From Streptomyces sp. NRRL F-2580 (lineage in GTDB: Bacteria; Actinomycetota; Actinomycetes; Streptomycetales; Streptomycetaceae), in the NCBI RefSeq assembly GCF_000720115.1, contig NZ_JOIR01000071.1, positions 1-16,040 of the forward strand: 16,040 nt of DNA. The letters are read 5' to 3'. How positions within the stretch are numbered: position 1 is the first letter of the stretch; every line of letters starts with the position of its first letter. This document shows, piece after piece, positions 6,423-13,953 of the stretch. Under the pieces are notes generated by a model. That model searched no databases, was not told where the DNA came from, and was given only the letters and a program-made list of their open reading frames with translations. Made by a program: the position numbers and the translations under genes.

Positions 6423-7678
6423 CTGGACGCCGCCGCGGCCGTCCGCCTCGCAAGCACGACACGAAGGTCCGCCGTTCAGGACTTGCGGCACACGATCTGC
6501 TCGCCGAGGCCCTCGCCGGCGTACTCCAACGCCCGGCGCGCTCGGCCCTCACCGCGCTGGGCACCGTCCTGGGAGTCGGCGCCTTCATCGCCGTTCTCGG
6601 CCTCACGGGCACCGCCGCTTCCCAGATCGACGGCCGGTTCAGCCGACTGACCGCGACCGAAGTGACCGTTCAGGACACAGGCGGAAGCGACAGTGCCCAC
6701 GTTCCGCTGTCCTTCACCCCGGACGCCGACCAGCGCATCGCAGCCTTGAACGGAGTCACGGCGGGCGGGGTCTTCTGGAAAGTGCGTCTGCGCACCGACC
6801 AGAACGTCAGCACCTCGCTGGTGTCAGCCGACGGGAGCGCCACGCGCCCGCAGGTGATGGCAGCATCGCCTGGAGCACTTCAAGCCACAGGTCCTCACAT
6901 GGCACAGGGAAAGACGTTCGACGACTTCCACGACCGTGAACACCAACAGGTGGCTGTCATCGGCGCGGCGACCGCCAATCGGCTCGGCATCACCGATGTT
7001 CAAAGCCAGCCGGCCATCTTCATCGGCACCACCCCGTTCACCGTCATCGGCATCCTCAAGGACGTCGACCGCAGGCCCGACTTGCTGATGTCGGTCCTCA
7101 TCCCACGCTCCACCGCCGAGCAGATCTGGGGCCCACCCGGCGACGACCGCGCAACCATGCTCATCTCCACCCGCCTCGGCGCCGCCACCCAGATCGCAGA
7201 CGAGGCCGCCCTCGCCCTGCGCCCGGACCACCCGGAGTACTTCAAGGCCCTGCCGCCGCCCGACCCCAAGACCCTGAGGTCCGGCGTCGGCGGAGACCTG
7301 AGTTCTCTCTTTCTCCTCCTCGCCGCCGTATGCCTCGTCATCGGGGCGGTCGGCATCGCGAACACCACGCTGGTCGCCGTGATGGAAAGGACCGGCGAAA
7401 TCGGTCTGCGCCGAGCGCTCGGCGCACGAGGACGGCACATCACCCTGCAGTTCCTCTCCGAATCCACCGCCCTCGGACTCATCGGCGGCCTGATCGGCAC
7501 GTCCATCGGGACTGCAGTCGTCGTCGCGGTTTCCGCGGCCCGCCAGTGGACCCCGGTTCTGGACCCGATCACACAAGCCGCCGCCCCTGTCTTGGGCCTG
7601 GCCACTGGCCTCCTTGCGGGCCTCTACCCCGCCTGGCGGGCCTCCCGAATCCCACCGGCCGAGGCTCTGCGCCGCTAG
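6419..7678 (+). CDS. MacB/FtsX-type ABC transporter permease
   Basis: 419 residues; ATG at 6419 overlaps the ATPase stop as ATGA. Arg/Lys-rich tail, first membrane segment at about 43-64, a large extracytoplasmic MacB-type periplasmic core domain (about 66-290), then three membrane segments at about 297-320, 351-373 and 388-404. The coupling motif EIGLRRALGAR (327-337) after the second segment, and the PAWRASRIPPAEALR end, are hallmarks of the MacB/LolC/FtsX family. With the PG-binding adaptor and lipoprotein this makes a complete tripartite system. The closest described roles for such systems are export of peptides or small toxins from the outer leaflet, or control of wall hydrolases as in FtsEX; the substrate cannot be read from the sequence. 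Confidence 0.94.
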   Translation: MTGRRRGRPPRKHDTKVRRSGLAAHDLLAEALAGVLQRPARSALTALGTVLGVGAFIAVLGLTGTAASQIDGRFSRLTATEVTVQDTGGSDSAHVPLSFTPDADQRIAALNGVTAGGVFWKVRLRTDQNVSTSLVSADGSATRPQVMAASPGALQATGPHMAQGKTFDDFHDREHQQVAVIGAATANRLGITDVQSQPAIFIGTTPFTVIGILKDVDRRPDLLMSVLIPRSTAEQIWGPPGDDRATMLISTRLGAATQIADEAALALRPDHPEYFKALPPPDPKTLRSGVGGDLSSLFLLLAAVCLVIGAVGIANTTLVAVMERTGEIGLRRALGARGRHITLQFLSESTALGLIGGLIGTSIGTAVVVAVSAARQWTPVLDPITQAAAPVLGLATGLLAGLYPAWRASRIPPAEALRR

Positions 7679-7713
7679 GGGACAGCACACCTCACCCGGA
7701 TACACCACACCTG

Positions 7714-7736
7714 CCGCTGGGGTTCCACCCCAGCGG
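7714..7736 (+). terminator. Terminator of the ABC operon
   Basis: CCGCTGGGGT (7714-7723) pairs perfectly with ACCCCAGCGG (7727-7736), a 10-bp stem with a 3-base loop, 36 bases after the permease stop. It separates the operon from the giant secreted gene. Confidence 0.75.
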
Positions 7737-7791
7737 AGGTCCATGCCGCCGGCCTGCCGCCGCTCTGGCCTGGGTTCACCCCAAGTAGCAC

Positions 7792-7810
7792 GCGCCAAGT
7801 CCCTTGGCGC
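7792..7810 (+). other. Second hairpin before the giant gene
   Basis: GCGCCAAG (7792-7799) pairs with CTTGGCGC (7803-7810), 8 bp with a TCC loop. It lies 82 bases before the TTG start at 7892 and 56 bases after the main terminator. It may be a back-up terminator or a leader structure of the giant gene; the promoter for that gene should lie near 7811-7880. Confidence 0.45.
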
Positions 7811-7891
7811 CCATCGAAAGGCTCGCTCGCAGGGCAGCGGGCGAATGTGCTTGCCCCTGTGTAGTGCGGCAATTTCTAGCTAGGAGAAATC

Positions 7892-10800
7892 TTGAGATTC
7901 CGTAGGAGATCCCGGACAGTCTCAGCGGCAGTGGCCGCTGGTGCGCTGTTCGCCGGACTGCTCCAGGTCACGGCCTGGGCCGATGAGAAGCCGCGACCAG
8001 CACCTGCTCCCGCGAAGCCGTTCGAAGTGCCTGCCAAGGACCGCGCCAAGGTTCTTGGCAAGGACTGGCAGAAGTCGGCGGACATAGCCTGGACGACCAG
8101 TTCCGATGCGCAGGGCTTCCACATCCTGACTGCTCGCGAAAGCGCCGGCTACTCGTGGAGCACGCTCGCTTCGCTGTCCGAACCCGGTTTCGACACCGAC
8201 TCGTGGATCGGCAACGCCTGCGTCACCGGGTCGGGCAAGCGAGTTGTGGTCGTATACGCGCCGCGAACCTTTACGAACACGCCGAAGCTGATGGCGCGCG
8301 GCGCGTTCGCCGCGGTTGTGGAGCTGGAGACCGGGCACGTCACCAAGCTGCCCGTGCAGGTCTCCCTGTCCTACTACAACCCCGGCTGCGGGACCGGCGA
8401 AGAGGCCGTCCTCACACAGTCCGGTGGCGAGGACAAAGCCTCGACCCGCCTGTTCAAGCTGGACACGGTCACTGCAACGCTCTCCCAGCCCATCGAAACC
8501 ACGGGGCAGGTCACCTCATCGGTACCGGCTTCCGACGGGTCTGTGGTCGGAGCCGCGGGCGCGCAAATCGTCAAGGTCGACGTCAAGGGTCACAAGACGC
8601 CCGTCGTGGCCACCGACACGGTGCCCTACCGCCTGACCCCTGACGCCGACGGCGGCCTCGTCTTCCTCGATCCGAGTCCCGCTAAGGCCGGTGCACAGGC
8701 GGCACGGGTCAAGCGCGTCGAAGCCACCCAGATCAAAAGTCCGGGCGCAAGGAAGACCGGAGCTGTTCTGCTGGCGGAGGGGCCTCTGGCCGATACCGGT
8801 CTGACGCGAAACGCCGGCATGGTCTACCTGACGGGCAAGGCCAAGCCGGTCTCCGGCAAGAAACTGCCCAAGACCGTGCGGCACCTCAACAGCACGCCCA
8901 AGGACGCCAAGATCTCCACCCGGGGCGAGGCTGTCTTGACAGGAACCACCTGGGCAGACGGCCAAGGCGCCCTTGTATACGGTGCGGACCCGTCCGCCGG
9001 GCGCCCCGTCCAAGTCCAGATGACAGTCCTCGACAGCGGAGACGCGACCGCGTTCACCGTGAGCCCGGACCAGCGGACCAGCCCGCGGATCCAAGAAGGA
9101 CGCGAACGCACCCCCGCGCTGAAGGCTCCCAAGGCCGACGGCGCGACGGTACCGAAGGCGCAGCCCAAGTCGGCAAGCCCGACCTCCGAGGCCCCCGGAG
9201 CGCAGGCTCTCGCCGCCGGAACGCCCACCGAGGTCGTCGAATCCGAGCGTGTGTGCTCCGTTCCGCGCAACGACCCCCGCAATCAGGCGATGCAGCCCAA
9301 GCCCCGCCAGGTTGAATGGGCCGTCAACCAGGCCATCCGCGGAAATCTCAACGCGCACATCAGCCGTCCCGCGAACTGGAAGAACCTGGGCATGCCGGCC
9401 TACCAGCCGCAGACCCTGTTCCCCTACCCGTCCGATCTGCTTGGTGGGGCCACGGTGCCCGCACAGGTGATGCTCGGCATCACCGCCCAGGAATCAAACA
9501 TGTGGCAGGCCTCGCGCGTCGCCGTCCCCGGTGTCACGGCCAATCCACTCATCGGCAACTATTACGGCATCGACCTCTACGACGGCAACCCACTCAACGA
9601 CTGGGACGTCAACTGGGCCGAAGCCGACTGCGGCTACGGCATCACACAGGTGACCGACCACATGCGTCTGGCCGGACGCGAAGACGGCAAGGGCGGTGCT
9701 GCCTGGGACTACCAGAAGCAGCGCGCCGTCGCGCTCGACTACACCGTCAATGTGGCGGCCGGTCTGCAGATACTCGCGGATAAGTGGCGACAGACCAGTA
9801 GCGCAGGCTTGAAGGTCAACAACGGCAACTCGGCCAAGCTGGAGAACTGGACCTTCGCCCTGTGGGCCTACAACTCGGGCTTCTACCCTGACAAGGGAGA
9901 CAGCTCGCCCTGGGGTCTGGGCTGGGCGAACAACCCCGCCAACCCCGAATGGGACGCCGGCCGGTCCCCCTTCATGGAAGACTCGGCAGGCAACGAGGAA
10001 GCCGCGGATGCTGCGCATCCTCAGCACTGGCCGTACCAGGAGAAGGTCCTCGGCTTCGCGGCACACCCGCCGGCCTTCCTCGAGTCCCCGGGCAAGATGG
10101 TCCCCGCCTTCATCGCAGCCTCGTGGAACGGCAAAGAGGGCGGAGCCAGCATCGAGGGCTCAGCAGTCCAGAACCGTGCCAAGGCCAAGCCCCCGGAGGA
10201 CCTCTTCTGCACCCCTCTCGACAACAGCTGCGACCCGAGCAAGATCGGTGACGGCGCCTCGAACGAGACGGGTTCAGGCCCCTGCATACGTGACGTGGAC
10301 TACAAGTGCTGGTGGCACAAGTCCGTGCAGTGGAAGAACGACTGCAACTTCTCGTGCGGAAACGACTTCACCCGCTTCCCTGTCAGCTGGGCCGAGGAAG
10401 CCGACGGCACTGCCTACCCGCCGAACTGCACCACCAGCGGCCTGCCCGCCGGAGCCCTCATAGTCGACGATGTAGCGCAGGGGACTCCTGTCGTCCGATC
10501 AGGATGCCCCAACAGTTCCTGGACCAACCAGGGCACCTTCACTTTCGATTTCGGAAAGGGAGAAACGGCCTGCTCGCTGTGCTACGTGAAATGGCCGGCA
10601 AAGGTCGACCTTCACCAGCTCGGTGCCGGTTTCGGCGGTCACTTCTACTTCGGCCACACCCGGAAGGCTGATGCCAAGGGCGAGCGCCTGAAGATCACCG
10701 GCACATGGAAGCTGAATACGCCGTTGGCCCAACGAGACGCCCGGGTCTGGGTGCACCTGCCTGACCACGGCGCCCAGACCAAGCAGGCGAAGTACGAGAT

Positions 10801-12418
10801 CAAGACAGCTGAAGGCTGGGTCTCCAAGCAGGTCTCCCAGCCCGGAAGCGGCAACCGGTGGGTGGACATCGGCATCTACCGCTTCGAAGGCAACCCTGAG
10901 GTCCGCCTGTCGTCGATCACTGGTGACGGGACCGGCGACCAGGACATTGCCTTCGATGCAGTGGCATTCCAGGGGGGCGACTTCTCTCAGATTCCGGAGA
11001 TCCGCTTCCCCGACCCGGACCCCAACGCACCGGAACCTGAGGCCGTCGAACCGCCGGTAATCATTCCCGGCAACTTCCTCGACCTGAACGCGTCGGCGAA
11101 CCGCAGCGCACCCGCGGCGAAGTCTTCGCTGTCGAGCCCCAGCGGAATCGGTCCCAAGGCTTCAAAGGAGTGCCGGACGGTCAACGAGGCCAAGCAGGAG
11201 GTGATCTGCATGGGCCCGGCCCCCATCACTCCGGAACCGGCCGACAAGCAGTGGGGGCGGAAGGGAGCCGAGGCTCCGGCGGCTGACGCCAGCGCCAGGG
11301 CAGCCGGCAGTGCAGGTGACACCGTTGCATGCTCGCTGGCCCAAGCCTCTGTCTCCTACAAGAGGACGCATGCGTGCATGACCGGTCAGCTCATCCTTGA
11401 GCGGATCACTGCCGGTCGACCCACAGGCCAGGCTATATGGGATTACCGACATGAAATCCAGCTCAACCTCAAGACTGCGGTGATCCAGCAGACTGTCTCT
11501 TTTGACATGAAATCGACTGCCGGTATCAAGGCTGTCAAGCTCGACATGGACTTCGACTGCCTCGGTGCCTGCCAGAGTGAACCTACGCAGTGGACGAACA
11601 GCCAGACCTGGCAAACCGGCGATCGGCACACGCTCAGTGGGTTCAAGGAGATGAAGTGGACCGGAACCTCCGGCCACAGTGACGTTTACCCCAGCTGGAC
11701 TTTCAAGGGGACGATGGACAGCGGCGCCGCCACTCCCATCAAGCGCGACAAATCAGAGCTCAACATTCGCTGCGACCTTGAAGCGAAGAACACCGACGGA
11801 AAGCCCGGCTGTGTGTTCTCGCGCTACATCCCCACCTATGTCGTCGGCACGGCGGAAAACCCGTCGGCGGCGGCGTTCTACTGGATAATCCAGCAGAAGC
11901 TGCCCTCTCACCCTGGGAGCCGCGAGCACAAGAAGCCGCTCACCTATCTGGCAGACTCGAAGCAGGCGGACTACAACCGCAACAAAGTGGTCTGCAACAA
12001 GTACGGCGATGGCAAGTTCCTGAAGCATCCGGACTCGGGAGTGACCAAGCCCGGTGGGCCGAGTTGTGACGAGTACCCGTTTGCAGCTTCCTACCAGAGT
12101 GGTGCCATGCCGGTGGCCACTGGTGGTGGTGGCCTGACACTCGGCACGGGCTGCCTCCAGCTGTACGCGAAGAAGCCCGCGGCTGGCGAGCAATGGACGC
12201 TGAAGGAGGACACCCGCTACGCGCGTGCCAACACGTGGAAGGAGCCTTGCGGGCGGGCTTCTCTGCCCGGGGACGAGAACAGTGGTGCAGCCAACCGGAT
12301 CGGCCTCCACTTCGTTCCCAACAACCGCATCATCGACAAGGACGCCTACTATCTGCTGGCCCCTGGATTCGAGGAATGCACTGATCTAACGAAGATCTGC
12401 TGGGTTCGCACCCGCTAG
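7892..12418 (+). CDS. Giant secreted multidomain protein: lysozyme/SLT-like + golvesin-like + NucA/NucB nuclease
   Basis: 1508 residues, TTG start with AGGAG 5 bases upstream (7882-7886). Signal peptide 1-30 (RFRRRSR, hydrophobic core, AWA before DEK), no transmembrane anchor seen. Residues about 45-400 are a strand-rich, propeller-like region; 400-450 is an Ala/Pro/Lys linker. Residues about 475-750 resemble a lysozyme/soluble-lytic-transglycosylase fold: QVMLGITAQESNMWQ with candidate catalytic E534, DCGYGITQV (579-587) matching the family's GxxQ/xGYGIxQ block, and WTFALWAYNSG. A Cys-rich stretch (about 775-865) is followed by a golvesin-like beta domain (about 868-1030; FTFDFGKG ... DARVWVHLPDHG ... 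DIAFDAVAF). Residues about 1340-1500 are a NucA/NucB deoxyribonuclease domain, with SCDEYPFAAS (1391-1400, D1393/E1394), GCLQLY, and NRIGLHF ... NRIIDKDAYYLL. This implies secreted cleavage of both wall and DNA. Catalytic assignments are inferred from motifs, not tested. Confidence 0.88.
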   Translation: MRFRRRSRTVSAAVAAGALFAGLLQVTAWADEKPRPAPAPAKPFEVPAKDRAKVLGKDWQKSADIAWTTSSDAQGFHILTARESAGYSWSTLASLSEPGFDTDSWIGNACVTGSGKRVVVVYAPRTFTNTPKLMARGAFAAVVELETGHVTKLPVQVSLSYYNPGCGTGEEAVLTQSGGEDKASTRLFKLDTVTATLSQPIETTGQVTSSVPASDGSVVGAAGAQIVKVDVKGHKTPVVATDTVPYRLTPDADGGLVFLDPSPAKAGAQAARVKRVEATQIKSPGARKTGAVLLAEGPLADTGLTRNAGMVYLTGKAKPVSGKKLPKTVRHLNSTPKDAKISTRGEAVLTGTTWADGQGALVYGADPSAGRPVQVQMTVLDSGDATAFTVSPDQRTSPRIQEGRERTPALKAPKADGATVPKAQPKSASPTSEAPGAQALAAGTPTEVVESERVCSVPRNDPRNQAMQPKPRQVEWAVNQAIRGNLNAHISRPANWKNLGMPAYQPQTLFPYPSDLLGGATVPAQVMLGITAQESNMWQASRVAVPGVTANPLIGNYYGIDLYDGNPLNDWDVNWAEADCGYGITQVTDHMRLAGREDGKGGAAWDYQKQRAVALDYTVNVAAGLQILADKWRQTSSAGLKVNNGNSAKLENWTFALWAYNSGFYPDKGDSSPWGLGWANNPANPEWDAGRSPFMEDSAGNEEAADAAHPQHWPYQEKVLGFAAHPPAFLESPGKMVPAFIAASWNGKEGGASIEGSAVQNRAKAKPPEDLFCTPLDNSCDPSKIGDGASNETGSGPCIRDVDYKCWWHKSVQWKNDCNFSCGNDFTRFPVSWAEEADGTAYPPNCTTSGLPAGALIVDDVAQGTPVVRSGCPNSSWTNQGTFTFDFGKGETACSLCYVKWPAKVDLHQLGAGFGGHFYFGHTRKADAKGERLKITGTWKLNTPLAQRDARVWVHLPDHGAQTKQAKYEIKTAEGWVSKQVSQPGSGNRWVDIGIYRFEGNPEVRLSSITGDGTGDQDIAFDAVAFQGGDFSQIPEIRFPDPDPNAPEPEAVEPPVIIPGNFLDLNASANRSAPAAKSSLSSPSGIGPKASKECRTVNEAKQEVICMGPAPITPEPADKQWGRKGAEAPAADASARAAGSAGDTVACSLAQASVSYKRTHACMTGQLILERITAGRPTGQAIWDYRHEIQLNLKTAVIQQTVSFDMKSTAGIKAVKLDMDFDCLGACQSEPTQWTNSQTWQTGDRHTLSGFKEMKWTGTSGHSDVYPSWTFKGTMDSGAATPIKRDKSELNIRCDLEAKNTDGKPGCVFSRYIPTYVVGTAENPSAAAFYWIIQQKLPSHPGSREHKKPLTYLADSKQADYNRNKVVCNKYGDGKFLKHPDSGVTKPGGPSCDEYPFAASYQSGAMPVATGGGGLTLGTGCLQLYAKKPAAGEQWTLKEDTRYARANTWKEPCGRASLPGDENSGAANRIGLHFVPNNRIIDKDAYYLLAPGFEECTDLTKICWVRTR

Positions 12419-12433
12419 GGTTCAAGAGCATCA

Positions 12434-12465
12434 GCTGGGGCCGGGGTTGTTCTCCCGGCCCCAGC
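12434..12465. terminator. Bidirectional terminator between convergent genes
   Basis: GCTGGGGCCGGG (12434-12445) pairs perfectly with CCCGGCCCCAGC (12454-12465): 12-bp stem, 8-base loop. It begins 15 bases after the stop of the giant gene, ends 4 bases before the stop of the convergent DUF6461 gene and is followed by GTTTAT on the plus strand. It serves both genes. Confidence 0.85.
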
Positions 12466-12469
12466 GCGT

Positions 12470-13045
12470 TTATGTGGAAGTGAACGCGAGGGCCGGGAAA
12501 GGATCGCTTCGCAGGGAGGCCCGCGGCAGGTCGACCCCAAAATGCTGCTCCACCAACTTCAGCAGGAGCACCTCGGAGCTTTCTTCGGCGGTCCCTTCCG
12601 GAACGCCGGCCGCAACCAGTCCCGCGGCCACGAGATCGGACGCGAACGTCCGAGGGGTGGACTCGTCGACAACCTCCTGGGCGTCCGACGGTTCGAAGAA
12701 CGCCACGATCTCCCCGGCCACGGCGTGCATGAACCACACTGGGGGCATGCCGCTGTTGAGTACAGCGATGCACTCTGTTCCCATCGATACCCGGCGCGCG
12801 GTCCTGGCTTCCATGCCCTCGGCGCTCCACTGTTCCAGGGAGAACGCCCAATTTCCGCTGGTGCCGAGGCGTGCGACGGGCGCCTTGTCCATGGAGTGCT
12901 CGAATGCCTCGCCCGAGGTCATCGGAGACATCACCGCCTGAGCGTCGTACCCCAGACGGGCAACGAGTTCGTTCACTTCGATCCCACGGACGAGCAACAG
13001 ACAGTAGGCGTCACAGTCCTCCGGCAGCCAGTGAATTCCGTCCAT
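12470..13045 (-). CDS. DUF6461 family protein
   Basis: 191 residues. The frame is open from 13096, but ATG at 13045 has GGAGG 4 bases upstream and gives the family-like start MDGIHWLPEDCDAYCLLLVRG. Other landmarks: ELVARLGYDA, then VARLGTSGNWAFSLEQ, ARTARRVSMGTECIAVLN, VWFMHAVAGEIVAFFEP, and a helical C-terminus ending LVEQHFGVDLPRASLRSDPF. This order (helix with DAYCL, GxWAFSLE strand, GTExxxVL, WFxxAxxGExVxxFEP) fits DUF6461, an actinobacterial family of unknown function. Cytosolic: no signal peptide or membrane segment. It converges on the giant secreted protein, sharing its terminator. A cytosolic small acidic protein beside a multidomain toxin-like gene could be an immunity or regulatory protein, but the convergent orientation argues against simple co-expression, so this remains open. 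Confidence 0.8.
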   Translation of the reverse strand: MDGIHWLPEDCDAYCLLLVRGIEVNELVARLGYDAQAVMSPMTSGEAFEHSMDKAPVARLGTSGNWAFSLEQWSAEGMEARTARRVSMGTECIAVLNSGMPPVWFMHAVAGEIVAFFEPSDAQEVVDESTPRTFASDLVAAGLVAAGVPEGTAEESSEVLLLKLVEQHFGVDLPRASLRSDPFPALAFTST

Positions 13046-13129
13046 GAATCCTCCCGTGTCCTGAGCTTTCAGTGACGTGCCCGATGGCAGGTCCACGGTG
13101 GGGCCAGGGCATCCATTCCCGAACAGATT

Positions 13130-13560
13130 TCATCGTCGGAGCGCCACAGATACCCGCTGATCATACGACCACGGCCTGCGAAAGTGTCGCCCTACCCGCG
13201 ATTCACGCTCGGCCGCCAGCAGAGCTGGCCTGCCAACGGCGTTGAGCCCCGCGTTGGACGTGGCGCGCCCGCGTAGAGCGGCCGTGGTGTCGGCGATGCA
13301 CAGCAACTCGTCGGCGACCGCGCGGACACCTTTGGCCCAGCCGTTCTTCGCCGGCGGGTTCGATGCCGAGGACCTGCTGGCTCATCCACTGCCGCACCCC
13401 GGTGAGCTGGTCCCAGCCGTGCCGGACCGAAGTGACCCACCGTCCGAGGTCCTCGCCCTGGCGCACGACCTCGCCTGCCTTGGTCGGCAGACCTTCGCCA
13501 GCGTCGAGGTGCAGCCGGACGAGGCTGGCCGCTATCGTCGCCAGATGCCTGAAGCTCCCG
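13130..13560 (-). pseudogene. Unrecognised gene remnant with an internal frameshift
   Basis: Minus-strand codons from about 13560 to 13355 (reading LATIAASLVRLHLD ... WVTSVRHGWDQLTGVRQWM) have third positions that are about 87% G/C, higher than the opposite strand. After IEP, near 13350-13357, good coding bias moves to another minus frame, which reads AKNGWAKGVRAVADELLCI then ADTTAALRGRATSNAG and ends at the TGA at 13130. A one-base indel in the CCGGCGGG tract there would join the two. The predicted product is mostly helical. The 5' end is lost where a plus-strand methyltransferase scrap begins. I do not recognise the family. Either a real decayed gene or a sequence error combined with truncation. 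Confidence 0.45.
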
Positions 13561-13577
13561 AGAAGTTCGACACCGCA

Positions 13578-13660
13578 ATGACCACTTGGCAGGAATGGCA
13601 GGACGCCCCCTGGGGTCGTCTGCGTTACGCGATCGCCGAGGCGAACCTGGTCCGCGATCT
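13578..13660 (+). pseudogene. SAM-dependent methyltransferase remnant, N-terminus
   Basis: The plus frame reads MTTWQEWQDAPWGRLRYAIA then EANLVRDLDG before similarity is lost. WQxWQxxPWGRLRYxxxxxNL is the usual opening of a group of actinobacterial class I methyltransferases (cmoM-like), which continue into LRVLDxGGGDG, the SAM-binding motif I. That motif is missing here in all frames, so only the first 30 or so residues remain. The frame stays open on both sides, but those parts look like shadow sequence. An N-terminal extension from ATG 13545 is possible. It directly abuts the HNH remnant. Confidence 0.42.
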
Positions 13661-13704
13661 GGATGGCCTGCCCCATGTGCGCCCCCTGGGCGGTCGGCGG
13701 GTGA

Positions 13705-13845
13705 AGCCTGCCTCGTGGGCACTGGAACGCCGGCGACATCCCGGCCGACGGCTGCAACACCCGCCAGGAGGTCCTCCTGGCCGAGGCGGTCGTGTACCCG
13801 GAGATCGGTCCGGGCTGCACGCTGACCGGCGGCGTGTGGTCCCAC
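13705..13845 (+). pseudogene. HNH endonuclease family remnant, N-terminal part
   Basis: After a TGA at 13702 the plus frame reads SLPRGHWNAGDIPADGCNTR followed by QEVLLAEAVVYPEIGPGC and TLTGGVW. HWNxGxxPxDGCNTRxEVLxxEAVxxPxxGxGCxLxGGxW is the segment just before the catalytic block of secreted Streptomyces HNH endonucleases. After GGVW, where SYYDxxxxxxxxxLDIDHLVPL is expected, the sequence becomes unrelated Ser/Pro/Gly-rich residues up to a stop at 14007. So both the signal peptide end and the catalytic end are missing. The missing 3' part of this family exists as a minus-strand scrap at 1993-2131. Confidence 0.7.
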
Positions 13846-13953
13846 ACCTCCGCACCGGCGGACGGGGAGGCAGCGGGACCGCTCCCATGCCCCGAACTCC
13901 CCGACACGAGCGGCCGGCTCGGACGGCCGACCCCGGCTTGGCGTGGCGAGAGC

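Noticed and set aside
5403..6491. 362-residue minus-strand open frame
   Set aside because: Antisense to the adaptor and the ATPase gene with intact Walker motifs; Gly/Asp/Arg-rich shadow with no start signal.
12434..12465. Recombination or dif-like site at the perfect 12-bp inverted repeat
   Set aside because: Position between two convergent stop codons, GC stem and short loop are what a bidirectional terminator needs.
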